This document shows, piece after piece, positions 16,699 through 24,823 of a stretch of 64,000 nt of DNA. The stretch lies in contig DHVZ01000073.1 of NCBI GenBank assembly GCA_002412925.1, positions 154,897-218,896 on the forward strand, given 5' to 3'. This stretch comes from Anaerolineales bacterium UBA5195. Its GTDB lineage: Bacteria; Chloroflexota; Anaerolineae; Anaerolineales; Villigracilaceae. Each line of letters opens with the position of its first letter. Position 1 is the stretch's first letter. A program made the position numbers and the translations under genes. The notes beneath the pieces were generated by a model, which saw only the letters and a list, made by a program, of their open reading frames with translations, was not told where the DNA came from and did no database searches.

Positions 16699-17675
16699 TT
16701 ATTACTCGAAGTCCACTACGTATTTCGCTTGGAGGCGGCGGAACTGACCTTCCTTCTTACTATAGAGAATTTGGTGGATTCCTGATTGCTGCTGCCATCA
16801 ATAAATACGTTTACGTCTGTGTGAGCCGACCGTTTATTAAGGGAATCTTCTTAAAATACTCACACTTGGAACAGGCAGAGGCTGTTGATAGTATTCAACA
16901 TCCCATTGTGCGCGAAGCCATTCGCATGTTAGATTTCAAGACGCCTCAACTTGAAATCACAACCCTGGCAGATATTCCCGCAGGAACTGGACTTGGTTCT
17001 TCTGGCAGTTTCACGACTGCTTTACTAAAGGCGCTGTTTGCGCATCGACGTCGTCTGCTTCTACCGGACGAATTAGCCCATCTCGCCTGCGAGATTGAGC
17101 TGGATATTCTCAAAGAACCGATTGGTAAACAGGACCAGTATATTGCGGCTTATGGCGGAATCACCTGTTTTGAATTTAACCGGGATGATTCGGTCAAAGC
17201 GTACCCATTACAAATCAGTATGGATACGCTTTTTGACCTTGAAGATAATCTGCTGCTTTTCTTCACCGGTTTCGCCCGCAGCGCCTCGACCATTTTAAAA
17301 GACCAGGATAAGCGCAGCAAAGAAATGGATGAGGAAATGCTCAACAACTTATATTATGTTAAGGAGTTAGGATTACGCAGCAAAGAAATGCTCATCACCG
17401 GACGCACATCAGAGTTTGGTGCGCTGATGCACGCACATTGGGAGCATAAACGCAAGCGTTCCGTGGGAATGAGTAATCCCCAAATCGATGAGTGGTATGA
17501 GCTTGGTATGAAAAATGGCGCCCTGGGCGGCAAACTGGTTGGCGCAGGCGGCGGCGGCTTTCTGATGTTCTATGCTGAAGACCGGAATCGCTTGCGCCAT
17601 ACAATGACGAAAGCCGGATTGGAAGAAGTTCGCTTCCGCTTTGATTTTGAAGGCACGAAGACTTTAATTGGATGA
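16695..17675 (+). CDS. hddA: GHMP kinase, D-glycero-D-manno-heptose 7-phosphate kinase-like
   Basis: The TTG at 16695 overlaps the previous stop (TTGA) and has AAAGGA six bases upstream; the longer frame from 16587 would overlap the methyltransferase by 112 bases and adds nothing family-like. The 326-residue product starts MIITRSPLRISLGGGGTDLP, the hallmark of HddA and fucokinase-type GHMP kinases. It continues with the ATP loop GTGLGSSGSFTTALL and the C-terminal GGKLVGAGGGGFLMFY motif. HddA phosphorylates D-glycero-D-manno-heptose 7-phosphate at O1. The next four genes supply the other steps of GDP-heptose synthesis, which supports this choice over L-fucokinase. Confidence 0.8.
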   Translation: MIITRSPLRISLGGGGTDLPSYYREFGGFLIAAAINKYVYVCVSRPFIKGIFLKYSHLEQAEAVDSIQHPIVREAIRMLDFKTPQLEITTLADIPAGTGLGSSGSFTTALLKALFAHRRRLLLPDELAHLACEIELDILKEPIGKQDQYIAAYGGITCFEFNRDDSVKAYPLQISMDTLFDLEDNLLLFFTGFARSASTILKDQDKRSKEMDEEMLNNLYYVKELGLRSKEMLITGRTSEFGALMHAHWEHKRKRSVGMSNPQIDEWYELGMKNGALGGKLVGAGGGGFLMFYAEDRNRLRHTMTKAGLEEVRFRFDFEGTKTLIG

Positions 17676-18397
17676 AACTTTACCCTGTGGTCATTCTGGC
17701 AGGCGGGCTTGCCACACGCCTGCGCCCCATTACTGAAAAAATCCCCAAAGCGCTAGTGGTAGTAGGCGGCGAACCATTTATTTCTCACCAACTGCGCTTG
17801 CTGCACTCGCATGGCGTCCGGCACGTGATCATCTCTGCCTGGTATCGCGGAGAGATGATCCGCGAATTTGTGGAAAATGGTAATCGCTTTGGAATGAAGA
17901 TCGAGTACGTTTTTGATGGTGATACTCCACTGGGTACGGGCGGGGCCATTCGTCAGGCTTTGAACCTGATCGATGGGCCTTTTTTTGTGCTATACGGTGA
18001 TTCCTACCTGCCTTGCGATTACACAGATATTCAGACCTTTTTTACACGTCGTTCTCAGCCGGGGCTGATGACCATTTATCGCAACCAGGGCAAGTGGGAT
18101 ACCAGCAACGTGGAAATGGCCGATGGTCAGATTTTGTGCTACGACAAGAAAAATCGCAGTCTGCAAATGGAATTTATTGATTACGGCCTCGGCCTGTTTC
18201 AATCCGAAGTATTCGCGTCCTTGCCTGTTGGGCAACCTGCCGATCTGACAGAAATCTATCAATCTCTAGTTAAAACTCGCCAGCTGTTGGCGTATGAAGC
18301 GCATGAACGCTTCTATGAAGTCGGTTCTTTTGAAGGCTTGCATGAGTTGGATGAACTACTCACCAACGACCCCAATCAATTTCTACACAAGGAATAA
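17672..18397 (+). CDS. hddC: Sugar-phosphate nucleotidyltransferase, HddC-like
   Basis: The 241-residue enzyme begins MKLYPVVILAGGLATRLRP, the nucleotidyltransferase signature GGxxTRLxP, followed by KIPKALVVVGGEPFI with the phosphate-binding lysine. GDTPLGTGGAIRQAL and LYGDSYLP carry the metal-binding aspartate. It lacks the extra C-terminal domains of GlmU or GDP-mannose pyrophosphorylases, as expected for HddC or RmlA-short types. In this operon it would join GTP with D-glycero-alpha-D-manno-heptose 1-phosphate to give GDP-heptose in the cytosol. The nucleotide specificity is inferred from context. Start and previous stop overlap as ATGA. Confidence 0.75.
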   Translation: MKLYPVVILAGGLATRLRPITEKIPKALVVVGGEPFISHQLRLLHSHGVRHVIISAWYRGEMIREFVENGNRFGMKIEYVFDGDTPLGTGGAIRQALNLIDGPFFVLYGDSYLPCDYTDIQTFFTRRSQPGLMTIYRNQGKWDTSNVEMADGQILCYDKKNRSLQMEFIDYGLGLFQSEVFASLPVGQPADLTEIYQSLVKTRQLLAYEAHERFYEVGSFEGLHELDELLTNDPNQFLHKE

Positions 18398-18399
18398 AT

Positions 18400-18996
18400 A
18401 TGGAATTCACTCAAACATTTATCGCCGAAGCAATCGAAATCCTGAATAAGCTGGATGTTGCTTCTATTGAAAAAACGGTCGCTGTGCTGGCGCAAACCCG
18501 CCAGCAAGGCGGCCGATTGTTTATGCTGGGCGTGGGTGGAAGTGCGGCCAATGCTTCGCATGCTGTCAACGATTTTCGTAAAATTGTCGGAATCGAAACT
18601 TATGCTCCTACGGATAATGTCTCTGAATTAACTGCGCGCACGAACGATGAAGGCTGGGCATCCGTATTCCGCGCCTGGCTCGAAGGCAGCCATTTGAATG
18701 CAAAAGACTGTGTCTTTGTTTTCTCGGTTGGCGGCGGGAACTTGGAGAAAAACATCAGTCCGAATCTGGTGCTTGCGCTTCAACTGGCTAAAGAAGTTGG
18801 CGCAAAAATCATTGGCGTGGTTGGCCGAGACGGTGGATATACCGCAAAAGTGGCGGATGCTTGCGTTATCATCCCAACCATTCACGCTGAGCACATTACT
18901 CCACATACCGAGGCGTTCCAATCGGTCGTACACCACTTGCTGGTTACACATCCGCGCTTGAAGACAGCGCAGACCAAGTGGGAATCGGTGCGGTAA
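18400..18996 (+). CDS. gmhA: Phosphoheptose isomerase-like SIS protein
   Basis: The 198-residue protein is a single SIS domain, the normal GmhA length. MLGVGGSAANASHAVNDF is the sugar-binding loop near the N-terminus; FSVGGGNLEKNISPNL stands where GmhA has a serine-rich TSGNS loop; VVGRDGGYTAKVADACVIIP and AFQSVVHHLLV complete the fold with a late histidine. GmhA converts sedoheptulose 7-phosphate to D-glycero-D-manno-heptose 7-phosphate. The altered serine loop makes this a divergent member. Placement between the nucleotidyltransferase, two bases away, and the GmhB-like phosphatase is the main support for the role. Confidence 0.7.
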   Translation: MEFTQTFIAEAIEILNKLDVASIEKTVAVLAQTRQQGGRLFMLGVGGSAANASHAVNDFRKIVGIETYAPTDNVSELTARTNDEGWASVFRAWLEGSHLNAKDCVFVFSVGGGNLEKNISPNLVLALQLAKEVGAKIIGVVGRDGGYTAKVADACVIIPTIHAEHITPHTEAFQSVVHHLLVTHPRLKTAQTKWESVR

Positions 18997-19535
18997 TGGC
19001 CGGTTCGCCAGCGGTTTTTCTCGACCGCGACGGAATTATTAACCGTGCTATCGTTCGCGAGGGCAAACCGTATCCGCCAGCCCGGCTGGAGGAGGTTGAA
19101 ATCCTTTCCGGCGCGGTTTCTTCGCTAAAACAGTTGGATACCGCCGGGTATGTTTTGATCGGCATTACCAATCAACCGGATGTGGCCCGGGGCACACAAT
19201 CACGCGCTGTAGTGGAATCAATCAATACCTTCATCGAATCGAAGCTGCCCATCCGTAAGATTTTCGTCTGCTACCATGATAACGCTGACAAGTGTACCTG
19301 CCGCAAACCCAAACCAGGACTGATTCTGCAAGCGGCCGAAAAATACGGGCTTGACCTTTCCCGAAGTTGGATGGTAGGTGATCGCTGGAAGGATATCTCC
19401 GCGGGGCAGGCTGCCGGGCTGAAAACCATTTTTGTAGATTATCACTATGCCGAAACATACAAAGGTTCTCCAGCTGATTTTACAGTGGAAGACACCGCGT
19501 TTCTGGCTGAGATTATTTTAAAAGGAGCAAAATGA
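18996..19535 (+). CDS. gmhB: D,D-heptose 1,7-bisphosphate phosphatase-like HAD enzyme
   Basis: The ATG at 18996 overlaps the previous TAA by one base and gives a 179-residue protein, matching GmhB. It opens with AVFLDRDGIINRA (catalytic DxD at residues 10 and 12). GITNQPDVARG is motif II. CYHDNADKCTCRKPKPG carries the C-x-H...C-x-C zinc loop that marks the GmhB/histidinol-phosphatase HAD subfamily, and SWMVGDRWKDISAGQAAG holds the last aspartates. The enzyme removes the 7-phosphate from heptose 1,7-bisphosphate made by the kinase at 16695, leaving heptose 1-phosphate for the nucleotidyltransferase. Confidence 0.85.
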   Translation: MAGSPAVFLDRDGIINRAIVREGKPYPPARLEEVEILSGAVSSLKQLDTAGYVLIGITNQPDVARGTQSRAVVESINTFIESKLPIRKIFVCYHDNADKCTCRKPKPGLILQAAEKYGLDLSRSWMVGDRWKDISAGQAAGLKTIFVDYHYAETYKGSPADFTVEDTAFLAEIILKGAK

Positions 19536-20248
19536 AAACGTTTGACCAATTGAAGGTAAAAATCTTTGCAGACGGGGCTAACTTGGATGCGATCCTGGAA
19601 TTGTACCGAAATCCATACATCACCGGTTTTACTACAAATCCAACGCTGATGCGCCAAAGCCACATTACAGATTATGAAAAGTTTTCACGACAGGTTTTAG
19701 AGTATATTCCAGATCGCCCAGTTTCTTTTGAAGTTTTTTCAGATGAATTTGATGAAATGGAACGTCAGGCGCACAAAATAGCATCCTGGGGCAAAAACGT
19801 GTATGTCAAAATCCCAGTGACAAACACACGGCGTGTGTCAGCGGTAGAGTTAGTAAGCCGATTGGCAGCTGAAGGTGTGCAATTGAACGTAACAGCCTTA
19901 ATGACACTTGAGCAGGTGCGTGCAGTTTCAGCAGTGTTGAAGGATTATGCCCCTTCTTATATCTCAGTCTTTGCCGGGCGTATTGCCGATACCGGGCGTG
20001 ACCCGATGCCACTAATGAAGGAAGCTGTGGAGATTATGTCGCCATACAAAACCCAGGAATTAATCTGGGCCAGCCCGCGTGAACTGCTGAATATAATCCA
20101 TGCTGACGAAATTGGCTGTCATATCATCACTGTAACGCATGACATTCTCAAAAAGCTTTCGCTGGTGGGCAAGGATTTGGATGAGTATTCGCTGGATACT
20201 GTCAAAATGTTTTACACTGATGCCCAAAAGGCTGGTTATTGGTTGTAA
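19532..20248 (+). CDS. Transaldolase family protein
   Basis: The 238-residue length fits the short TalC/fructose-6-phosphate aldolase branch. FADGANLDAILELY is a variant N-terminal strand, GFTTNPTLMRQ is the conserved TTNP motif, and KNVYVKIPVTNT holds the Schiff-base lysine (Lys93). QLNVTALMTLEQV, ISVFAGRIADTGRDP and ILKKL complete the barrel. Transaldolase forms sedoheptulose 7-phosphate from fructose 6-phosphate and erythrose 4-phosphate. That product is the substrate of GmhA. The ATGA overlap with the gmhB-like gene suggests that precursor supply is built into the operon. An aldolase acting on another heptose precursor is the alternative. Confidence 0.8.
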   Translation: MKTFDQLKVKIFADGANLDAILELYRNPYITGFTTNPTLMRQSHITDYEKFSRQVLEYIPDRPVSFEVFSDEFDEMERQAHKIASWGKNVYVKIPVTNTRRVSAVELVSRLAAEGVQLNVTALMTLEQVRAVSAVLKDYAPSYISVFAGRIADTGRDPMPLMKEAVEIMSPYKTQELIWASPRELLNIIHADEIGCHIITVTHDILKKLSLVGKDLDEYSLDTVKMFYTDAQKAGYWL

Positions 20249-20339
20249 GTGAAGCCAATATGAAAAGATTAACCGTTATTGTAGATAAGGTTTTTTAGTG
20301 TTATAAAACACTGATCAGAATTTGCCTTCATTAGGACAT

Positions 20340-22217
20340 ATGAAATCTTTTTTACAGCGACTACGCCCCATCCTCATGCCTCGTAACAGTCGGCGAGAAA
20401 AAACCGCTAGGCTGATTCTAAATAAAACCCCGGCCCTGCGCTCCCTCCTGACAGGCAACTACCGCATCTGGATTAGACAAAATGAACCGGGCAAAAACTC
20501 GCTCGAAGAGCAAAAAATCAAGGCTTTGGCTTTTGCCGATCGACCGCTGATCAGTATCGTAGTGCCCGTTTTTTCCCCCCCGCTCAAAGTTCTGCACGAG
20601 ATGGTCCAATCCGTGCTGGCCCAGTCTTATCAAAACTGGGAATTGTGCCTGGCGAACGGTGAAACAACATCTTCTATCATTCAACGGGTACTCGAGACCT
20701 ATGCAAAGCAAGACAAGCGTATAAGAGTAAAGGCACTAGAAACAAACCAGGGGATTGCCGGGAATACCAACGCTGCCATTGAAATGGCGCAAGGCAGCTT
20801 TATCGGCTTTCTGGATCACGACGATTGCCTGGCCCCTTTTGCTTTGTATGAAGTCGTTAGCGCCATCAATCAGTATTCTGAAACCGATCTGCTTTACTCA
20901 GATGAAGATTATTTAAGCGCGGATGGCAAGCGCCGTTACAACCCAGTCTTCAAGCCGATATTAAGTATTGATTACTTGCGCGCGGGCAACTACATGCCCC
21001 ATTTTTTGGTGCTGCGCAAGGAATTAGGAGATCGACTCGGCTGGCTGCGCCTGGGTTTTGATGGCGCGCAGGACTATGATTTGATTCTACGCACTGTCGA
21101 ACGGGCGAGATGGGTGACACATATCCCACAGGTGTTGTATCACTGGAGGGCATTGCCAACCTCCACCGCCAGCACACTGGATGCGAAAACCTATGCCAGT
21201 GAAGCGGGCCTCCGGGCTATAAGTGAACATTTGGAGCGCTGTGACCTAAAAGGAACGGTGCAGGTGGGGCCAACCCCCACCATTTACCAAATGCGATACG
21301 AAATTCCAACCCCCTCCCTGGTTTCCATCATCATCCCCAACCATGAACATGCCAAGGATTTACGCCGCTGCGTCGATTCAATCTTGTCTCAAACCATTTA
21401 TCAGCATTATGAAATCTTGATTGTCGAGAATAACAGCCAGAGCGAGGATATTTTTGCCTTGTACCGCCAACTGCAGGTTCAGGATAAGCGCGTACGCGTT
21501 CTCGAATACAGACATCATCCTTTTAATTATTCAGAAATTAACAATTTCGCCGTCGATCTATCCACTGGTAGTTTACTAGTCTTCTTGAACAACGACACCG
21601 AAGTCATCAGCCCCAATTGGCTGGAACGCATGCTCGAATATGCCCAGCGCCCGGACGTAGGCGCTGTGGGCGCAAAGTTATATTTCCCTAATAATCTCAT
21701 TCAGCACGCCGGGTTGATTGTCGGAATGGGGGTAGGTGCTGGACATTATTTCGTTGGCTACCCTCGGGATTACCCAGGTTATCGATATAATCTGCTTTTG
21801 CCCCAAAATCTATCTGCAGTGACAGCAGCCTGCCTGATGATCCGCAAGGAAGTCTTTGACGAAGTCGGCGGCTTTGATCCCAACTATCAGCTTGGATATG
21901 GAGATATTGACCTGTGTCTTAAGCTGCGCCAGAAGGATTATCTGGTCGTCTGGACGCCCCATGCAGAGTTAATTCATCACGAATCGCTGACCCGCGGCTA
22001 TGAAGATACGCCAGAAAAAGAAGCCCGTTTTTACCGGGAAGCCAAGCTGCTGATGACGAAATGGGCAGATTTCTTCGCGGCAGGCGACCCCTACTACAAC
22101 CCCAACCTGACCCTCAGCCGTGGAGATTTTTCACTCCGCGCGGGGGTCTGCAACCAGACCCCCCGCCCTGCCAGGGGACTCTTATCGCCCAGAGCCTCAA
22201 TCAAAAAACAAAGTTGA
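20340..22217 (+). CDS. Bifunctional GT2 glycosyltransferase (two catalytic domains)
   Basis: The ATG at 20340 with AGGA just upstream is preferred to the TTG at 20322. The 625-residue protein has two GT-A domains. The first begins near residue 70 (PLISIVVPVFSPP) and has FLDHDDCLAP around residue 160. The second begins near residue 329 (VSIIIPNHEH) and has FLNNDTEVISP near residue 415, then CLMIRKEVFDEVGGFD and IDLCLKLRQKDY. This is the WbbL/rhamnosyltransferase-like architecture that adds two sugars in turn. Both DxD-type motifs look intact, unlike the related fusion at 3115. It lies about 90 bases after the heptose genes and may use their GDP-heptose product. Confidence 0.85.
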   Translation: MKSFLQRLRPILMPRNSRREKTARLILNKTPALRSLLTGNYRIWIRQNEPGKNSLEEQKIKALAFADRPLISIVVPVFSPPLKVLHEMVQSVLAQSYQNWELCLANGETTSSIIQRVLETYAKQDKRIRVKALETNQGIAGNTNAAIEMAQGSFIGFLDHDDCLAPFALYEVVSAINQYSETDLLYSDEDYLSADGKRRYNPVFKPILSIDYLRAGNYMPHFLVLRKELGDRLGWLRLGFDGAQDYDLILRTVERARWVTHIPQVLYHWRALPTSTASTLDAKTYASEAGLRAISEHLERCDLKGTVQVGPTPTIYQMRYEIPTPSLVSIIIPNHEHAKDLRRCVDSILSQTIYQHYEILIVENNSQSEDIFALYRQLQVQDKRVRVLEYRHHPFNYSEINNFAVDLSTGSLLVFLNNDTEVISPNWLERMLEYAQRPDVGAVGAKLYFPNNLIQHAGLIVGMGVGAGHYFVGYPRDYPGYRYNLLLPQNLSAVTAACLMIRKEVFDEVGGFDPNYQLGYGDIDLCLKLRQKDYLVVWTPHAELIHHESLTRGYEDTPEKEARFYREAKLLMTKWADFFAAGDPYYNPNLTLSRGDFSLRAGVCNQTPRPARGLLSPRASIKKQS

Positions 22218-22244
22218 ACTTCCACCCCCATCATTTAAGCGACT

Positions 22245-23702
22245 TCAATACGCGCCGCGGCCTTGCAAGGCTGCCAGGATGGTGTGCATCAGGATGTGAA
22301 GATCCAGCCAGATCGACCAATTTTGCACGTAGTAGACATCCAGGCTGACGCGCTCCTGGTACGCAAGATCATTCCGGCCAGAGATTTGCCACATTCCGGT
22401 CATGCCGGGCAAGACCTGTTTGTAGATTTCAAAATCGTCTTGATAAAGGAGAATTTCGTCGCTCACGATCGGGCGCGGCCCGATCAGGCTCATCTCGCGC
22501 CGCAGCACATTCCACAACTGAGGCAGCTCATCCAGGCTGGTGCGGCGTAGAAGGTTCCCGACCCTCGTGATCCGGGGGTCTTGCTTGAGCTTGAAATTCT
22601 GTTTCCATTCAGCCCGTAAAGCCGGATCACGGTCAAGGTAATTCTCGAGCACACGTTCAGCGTCCAGAACCATCGAACGGAATTTCCACATACAGATTTC
22701 CTGCCCGTTGTGACCAATTCGTTTTTGCGAATAAAAAACCGGGCCAGGGCTATCCAGCTTGATCGCCAGGGCAATCAAGCCGAACAGCGGCAAAAGGATG
22801 GGCAGGGAGATCAAAATTAGAGCCACGTCAACTAGGCGTTTCAGCGTTTGCTGGGTCGGGTCGATCAGTTGATGCGTGACCTCCAAACCCAAATGTTCCA
22901 CCAGGTGCAAGGGCGTGAACCAGACTGAGCCGATCCGGGCTTCATCAAACATGACGATCACGCGCTTAAAACGATGCGTGCGATCCAGCAAGACATTCTT
23001 CACCGCGCCCAGCGGCGTTTTTTGGGGAACCAGGATGACAATCTCAATCCCTTGAAACAAAGCTTTTCCATCCCAACCGGTTTGCGGCTGCTCCGAAGGG
23101 GCGGGGAAGATGCTTTGCAAGGAGGGGGTTTTCACGCACAAGACCGGCCATAACCCGGTCAGCCGGTTTTTGCGCAAGCTGGCGTAAACGTGGGCGGCGC
23201 CAGTACTCTCACCAATCACCGCCACGGGCAGGCCCCACAGGCGCAGGCGCACGGCCAAGCGCCGAAAAACTTTCCGCATCAGCGGCACACTGACGAGTAA
23301 GAATAGCCAGGTCAGACCAAGCACAGCGCGTGACCAGGAGGTAATATTACGGAGGTAAAAGCTAAGCCCCATTAACGCGAGCATCCCAAGGGTTGTGCCA
23401 ATCGTCAGCCGTCTCAACTCCTCCACCGGCCCCACCCCAATCCCTGGATATAGACCGGTGATCAAGTAAATTATCAGGAATAATCCTGAAATGGGCAGGA
23501 TCAGCGACTGGTAGGTTTCGACCATTAAATCTGCGCGCACTTGACTCCAGATCAACAGGGCCAGCGCAATCGAACCGCTCAAACAAATAAAATCACTCAG
23601 CACCATCGTGGCAGCCATGATCTGTCTGCGGTAGAGCAGGAAAGGAGTACGTTTTTCTCGATTGAAAAATTCATGCTCTTGATCAATGATTTCAGGCTTC
23701 AT
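22245..23702 (-). CDS. Undecaprenyl-phosphate sugar-1-phosphate transferase (initiating glycosyltransferase)
   Basis: The 485-residue integral membrane protein has about four N-terminal helices, a CoA-binding-like middle region and a C-terminal polyprenyl glycosylphosphotransferase domain. The last shows KRLVDVALILISLPILLPL as the re-entrant helix, SPGPVFYSQKRIGHNG, MWKFRSM, TSLDELPQLWNVL and MSLIGPRPIV. This is the WbaP/WcaJ/EpsE family, which transfers a hexose 1-phosphate from a UDP-sugar to undecaprenyl phosphate to start a repeat unit. It is convergent with the GT2 gene, 27 bases apart, with no visible terminator between. It heads away from the two GT4 genes and is 12 bases downstream of the first. 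Confidence 0.9.
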   Translation of the reverse strand: MKPEIIDQEHEFFNREKRTPFLLYRRQIMAATMVLSDFICLSGSIALALLIWSQVRADLMVETYQSLILPISGLFLIIYLITGLYPGIGVGPVEELRRLTIGTTLGMLALMGLSFYLRNITSWSRAVLGLTWLFLLVSVPLMRKVFRRLAVRLRLWGLPVAVIGESTGAAHVYASLRKNRLTGLWPVLCVKTPSLQSIFPAPSEQPQTGWDGKALFQGIEIVILVPQKTPLGAVKNVLLDRTHRFKRVIVMFDEARIGSVWFTPLHLVEHLGLEVTHQLIDPTQQTLKRLVDVALILISLPILLPLFGLIALAIKLDSPGPVFYSQKRIGHNGQEICMWKFRSMVLDAERVLENYLDRDPALRAEWKQNFKLKQDPRITRVGNLLRRTSLDELPQLWNVLRREMSLIGPRPIVSDEILLYQDDFEIYKQVLPGMTGMWQISGRNDLAYQERVSLDVYYVQNWSIWLDLHILMHTILAALQGRGAY

Positions 23703-23714
23703 GGTTTTCCTTGT

Positions 23715-24806
23715 CTATAAACTGCGGATGAGCGCATTCAAGGTCTCGCGCGCCGTTTTTTCCCAGGTAAACTGCCTGGCGTGTTCATAACCCCGCGCCT
23801 GCAGATCAGCCCTCAGGGCCTGATCGGGCAGAAAGCGCTCGATGACAGCAGCCAAACTTTTCGTGTCGAGAGGATCAAAGTAGAGAACTGCTTCCCCGCC
23901 CACTTCGGGCAAAGCAGCAGCGGTAGAGCAAAGGACCGGGCAATGACAACTCATCGCTTCAAGCACCGGCAAACCGAAGCCTTCATACAGCGACGGGAAG
24001 ATGTATCCAAGCGCATTTTCATAGAGCGCTTTTAACTGGTGATCACTGACATAACCAAGCGCATGGAAATTCGGCGGCAGTGTTTTCGCCTCAAGCTTGC
24101 CATTGTGCTGAAAAACTTGTTGGAAACTTCCGCCAACAGCGGCGCAGGCAATCCCGGACTTGACCATCTGAAGCGCAGCGAGGACGTGACCAAAGTTTTT
24201 ATGCCGACTCTGGCTGGCCACCGTCAGAAAAAAAGCCTTTGGAGAAAGTCCATGTTTTTGCAAAATGGCTGGGTCAGGCTGGATGGCCTGAAAATGATCG
24301 CCACCCAGCGGGATGACCAGGAAGCGTTCGGCAGGAACGCGCAGATAGCGCGCCAATTCCTGTTGGGAAAAACGGGAATCGGTCAAAATCAGCCTGGCGG
24401 TTCGAACGAGATTTTTGAAGATGAACCAATACTTCGCCCGGAAAGCCAGGGAATAGGCTTCGGGCACAGCAAAGGTCGAGGCATCGTGAAAGGTGAGAAC
24501 CTGGTTCGCAACATAAAACGGCCCGGTATTGGCCGGGGAGAAGAGCAAATTCCCCTGGAGATGCAAGGGTAAATCAATTTGCTCCCAGAGATTGCCCCGA
24601 TTGCGCCCCACCCGGCGAATCGCGAGATTCTTCCAGGCCGGGAAAACAGCCAACTCGGGCGGCGCGAGACAGATCAGCCTTAGTCCGCGATATTCAGGTT
24701 CTTCCAACAAAATATCCATCTGCGACAACAATTCAAACGCATAGCGCTGAACACCCGTAACAGCCTTGGTCAAGAAGCGGCCATTAATCAAGATTGTCGA
24801 GATCAT
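23715..24806 (-). CDS. GT4 family glycosyltransferase
   Basis: The 363-residue GT-B fold protein has an N-terminal acceptor domain beginning ILINGRFLTKAVTGVQRYAFELL, where the glycine turn is typical of GT4 enzymes. The C-terminal donor domain holds FFLTVASQSRHKNF, GYVSDHQLKALYENA and PSLYEGFGLPVLEAMSCHCPV, the EX7E-type nucleotide-sugar motif. It uses a nucleotide sugar in the cytosol to extend a lipid-linked glycan; the sugar is unknown. It lies between the GT4 gene at 24824 and the initiating transferase in one minus-strand unit with short gaps. Confidence 0.85.
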   Translation of the reverse strand: MISTILINGRFLTKAVTGVQRYAFELLSQMDILLEEPEYRGLRLICLAPPELAVFPAWKNLAIRRVGRNRGNLWEQIDLPLHLQGNLLFSPANTGPFYVANQVLTFHDASTFAVPEAYSLAFRAKYWFIFKNLVRTARLILTDSRFSQQELARYLRVPAERFLVIPLGGDHFQAIQPDPAILQKHGLSPKAFFLTVASQSRHKNFGHVLAALQMVKSGIACAAVGGSFQQVFQHNGKLEAKTLPPNFHALGYVSDHQLKALYENALGYIFPSLYEGFGLPVLEAMSCHCPVLCSTAAALPEVGGEAVLYFDPLDTKSLAAVIERFLPDQALRADLQARGYEHARQFTWEKTARETLNALIRSL

Positions 24807-24823
24807 CGGAAAGCGCCCTCAGC

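Noticed and set aside
20290..20315. Terminator after the transaldolase
   Set aside because: AGTGTT/AACACT is only six bases, and the T-run precedes the stem, which is the wrong side for plus-strand termination.
22218..22244. Terminator between convergent GT2 and initiating transferase genes
   Set aside because: The 27-base gap shows no inverted repeat.
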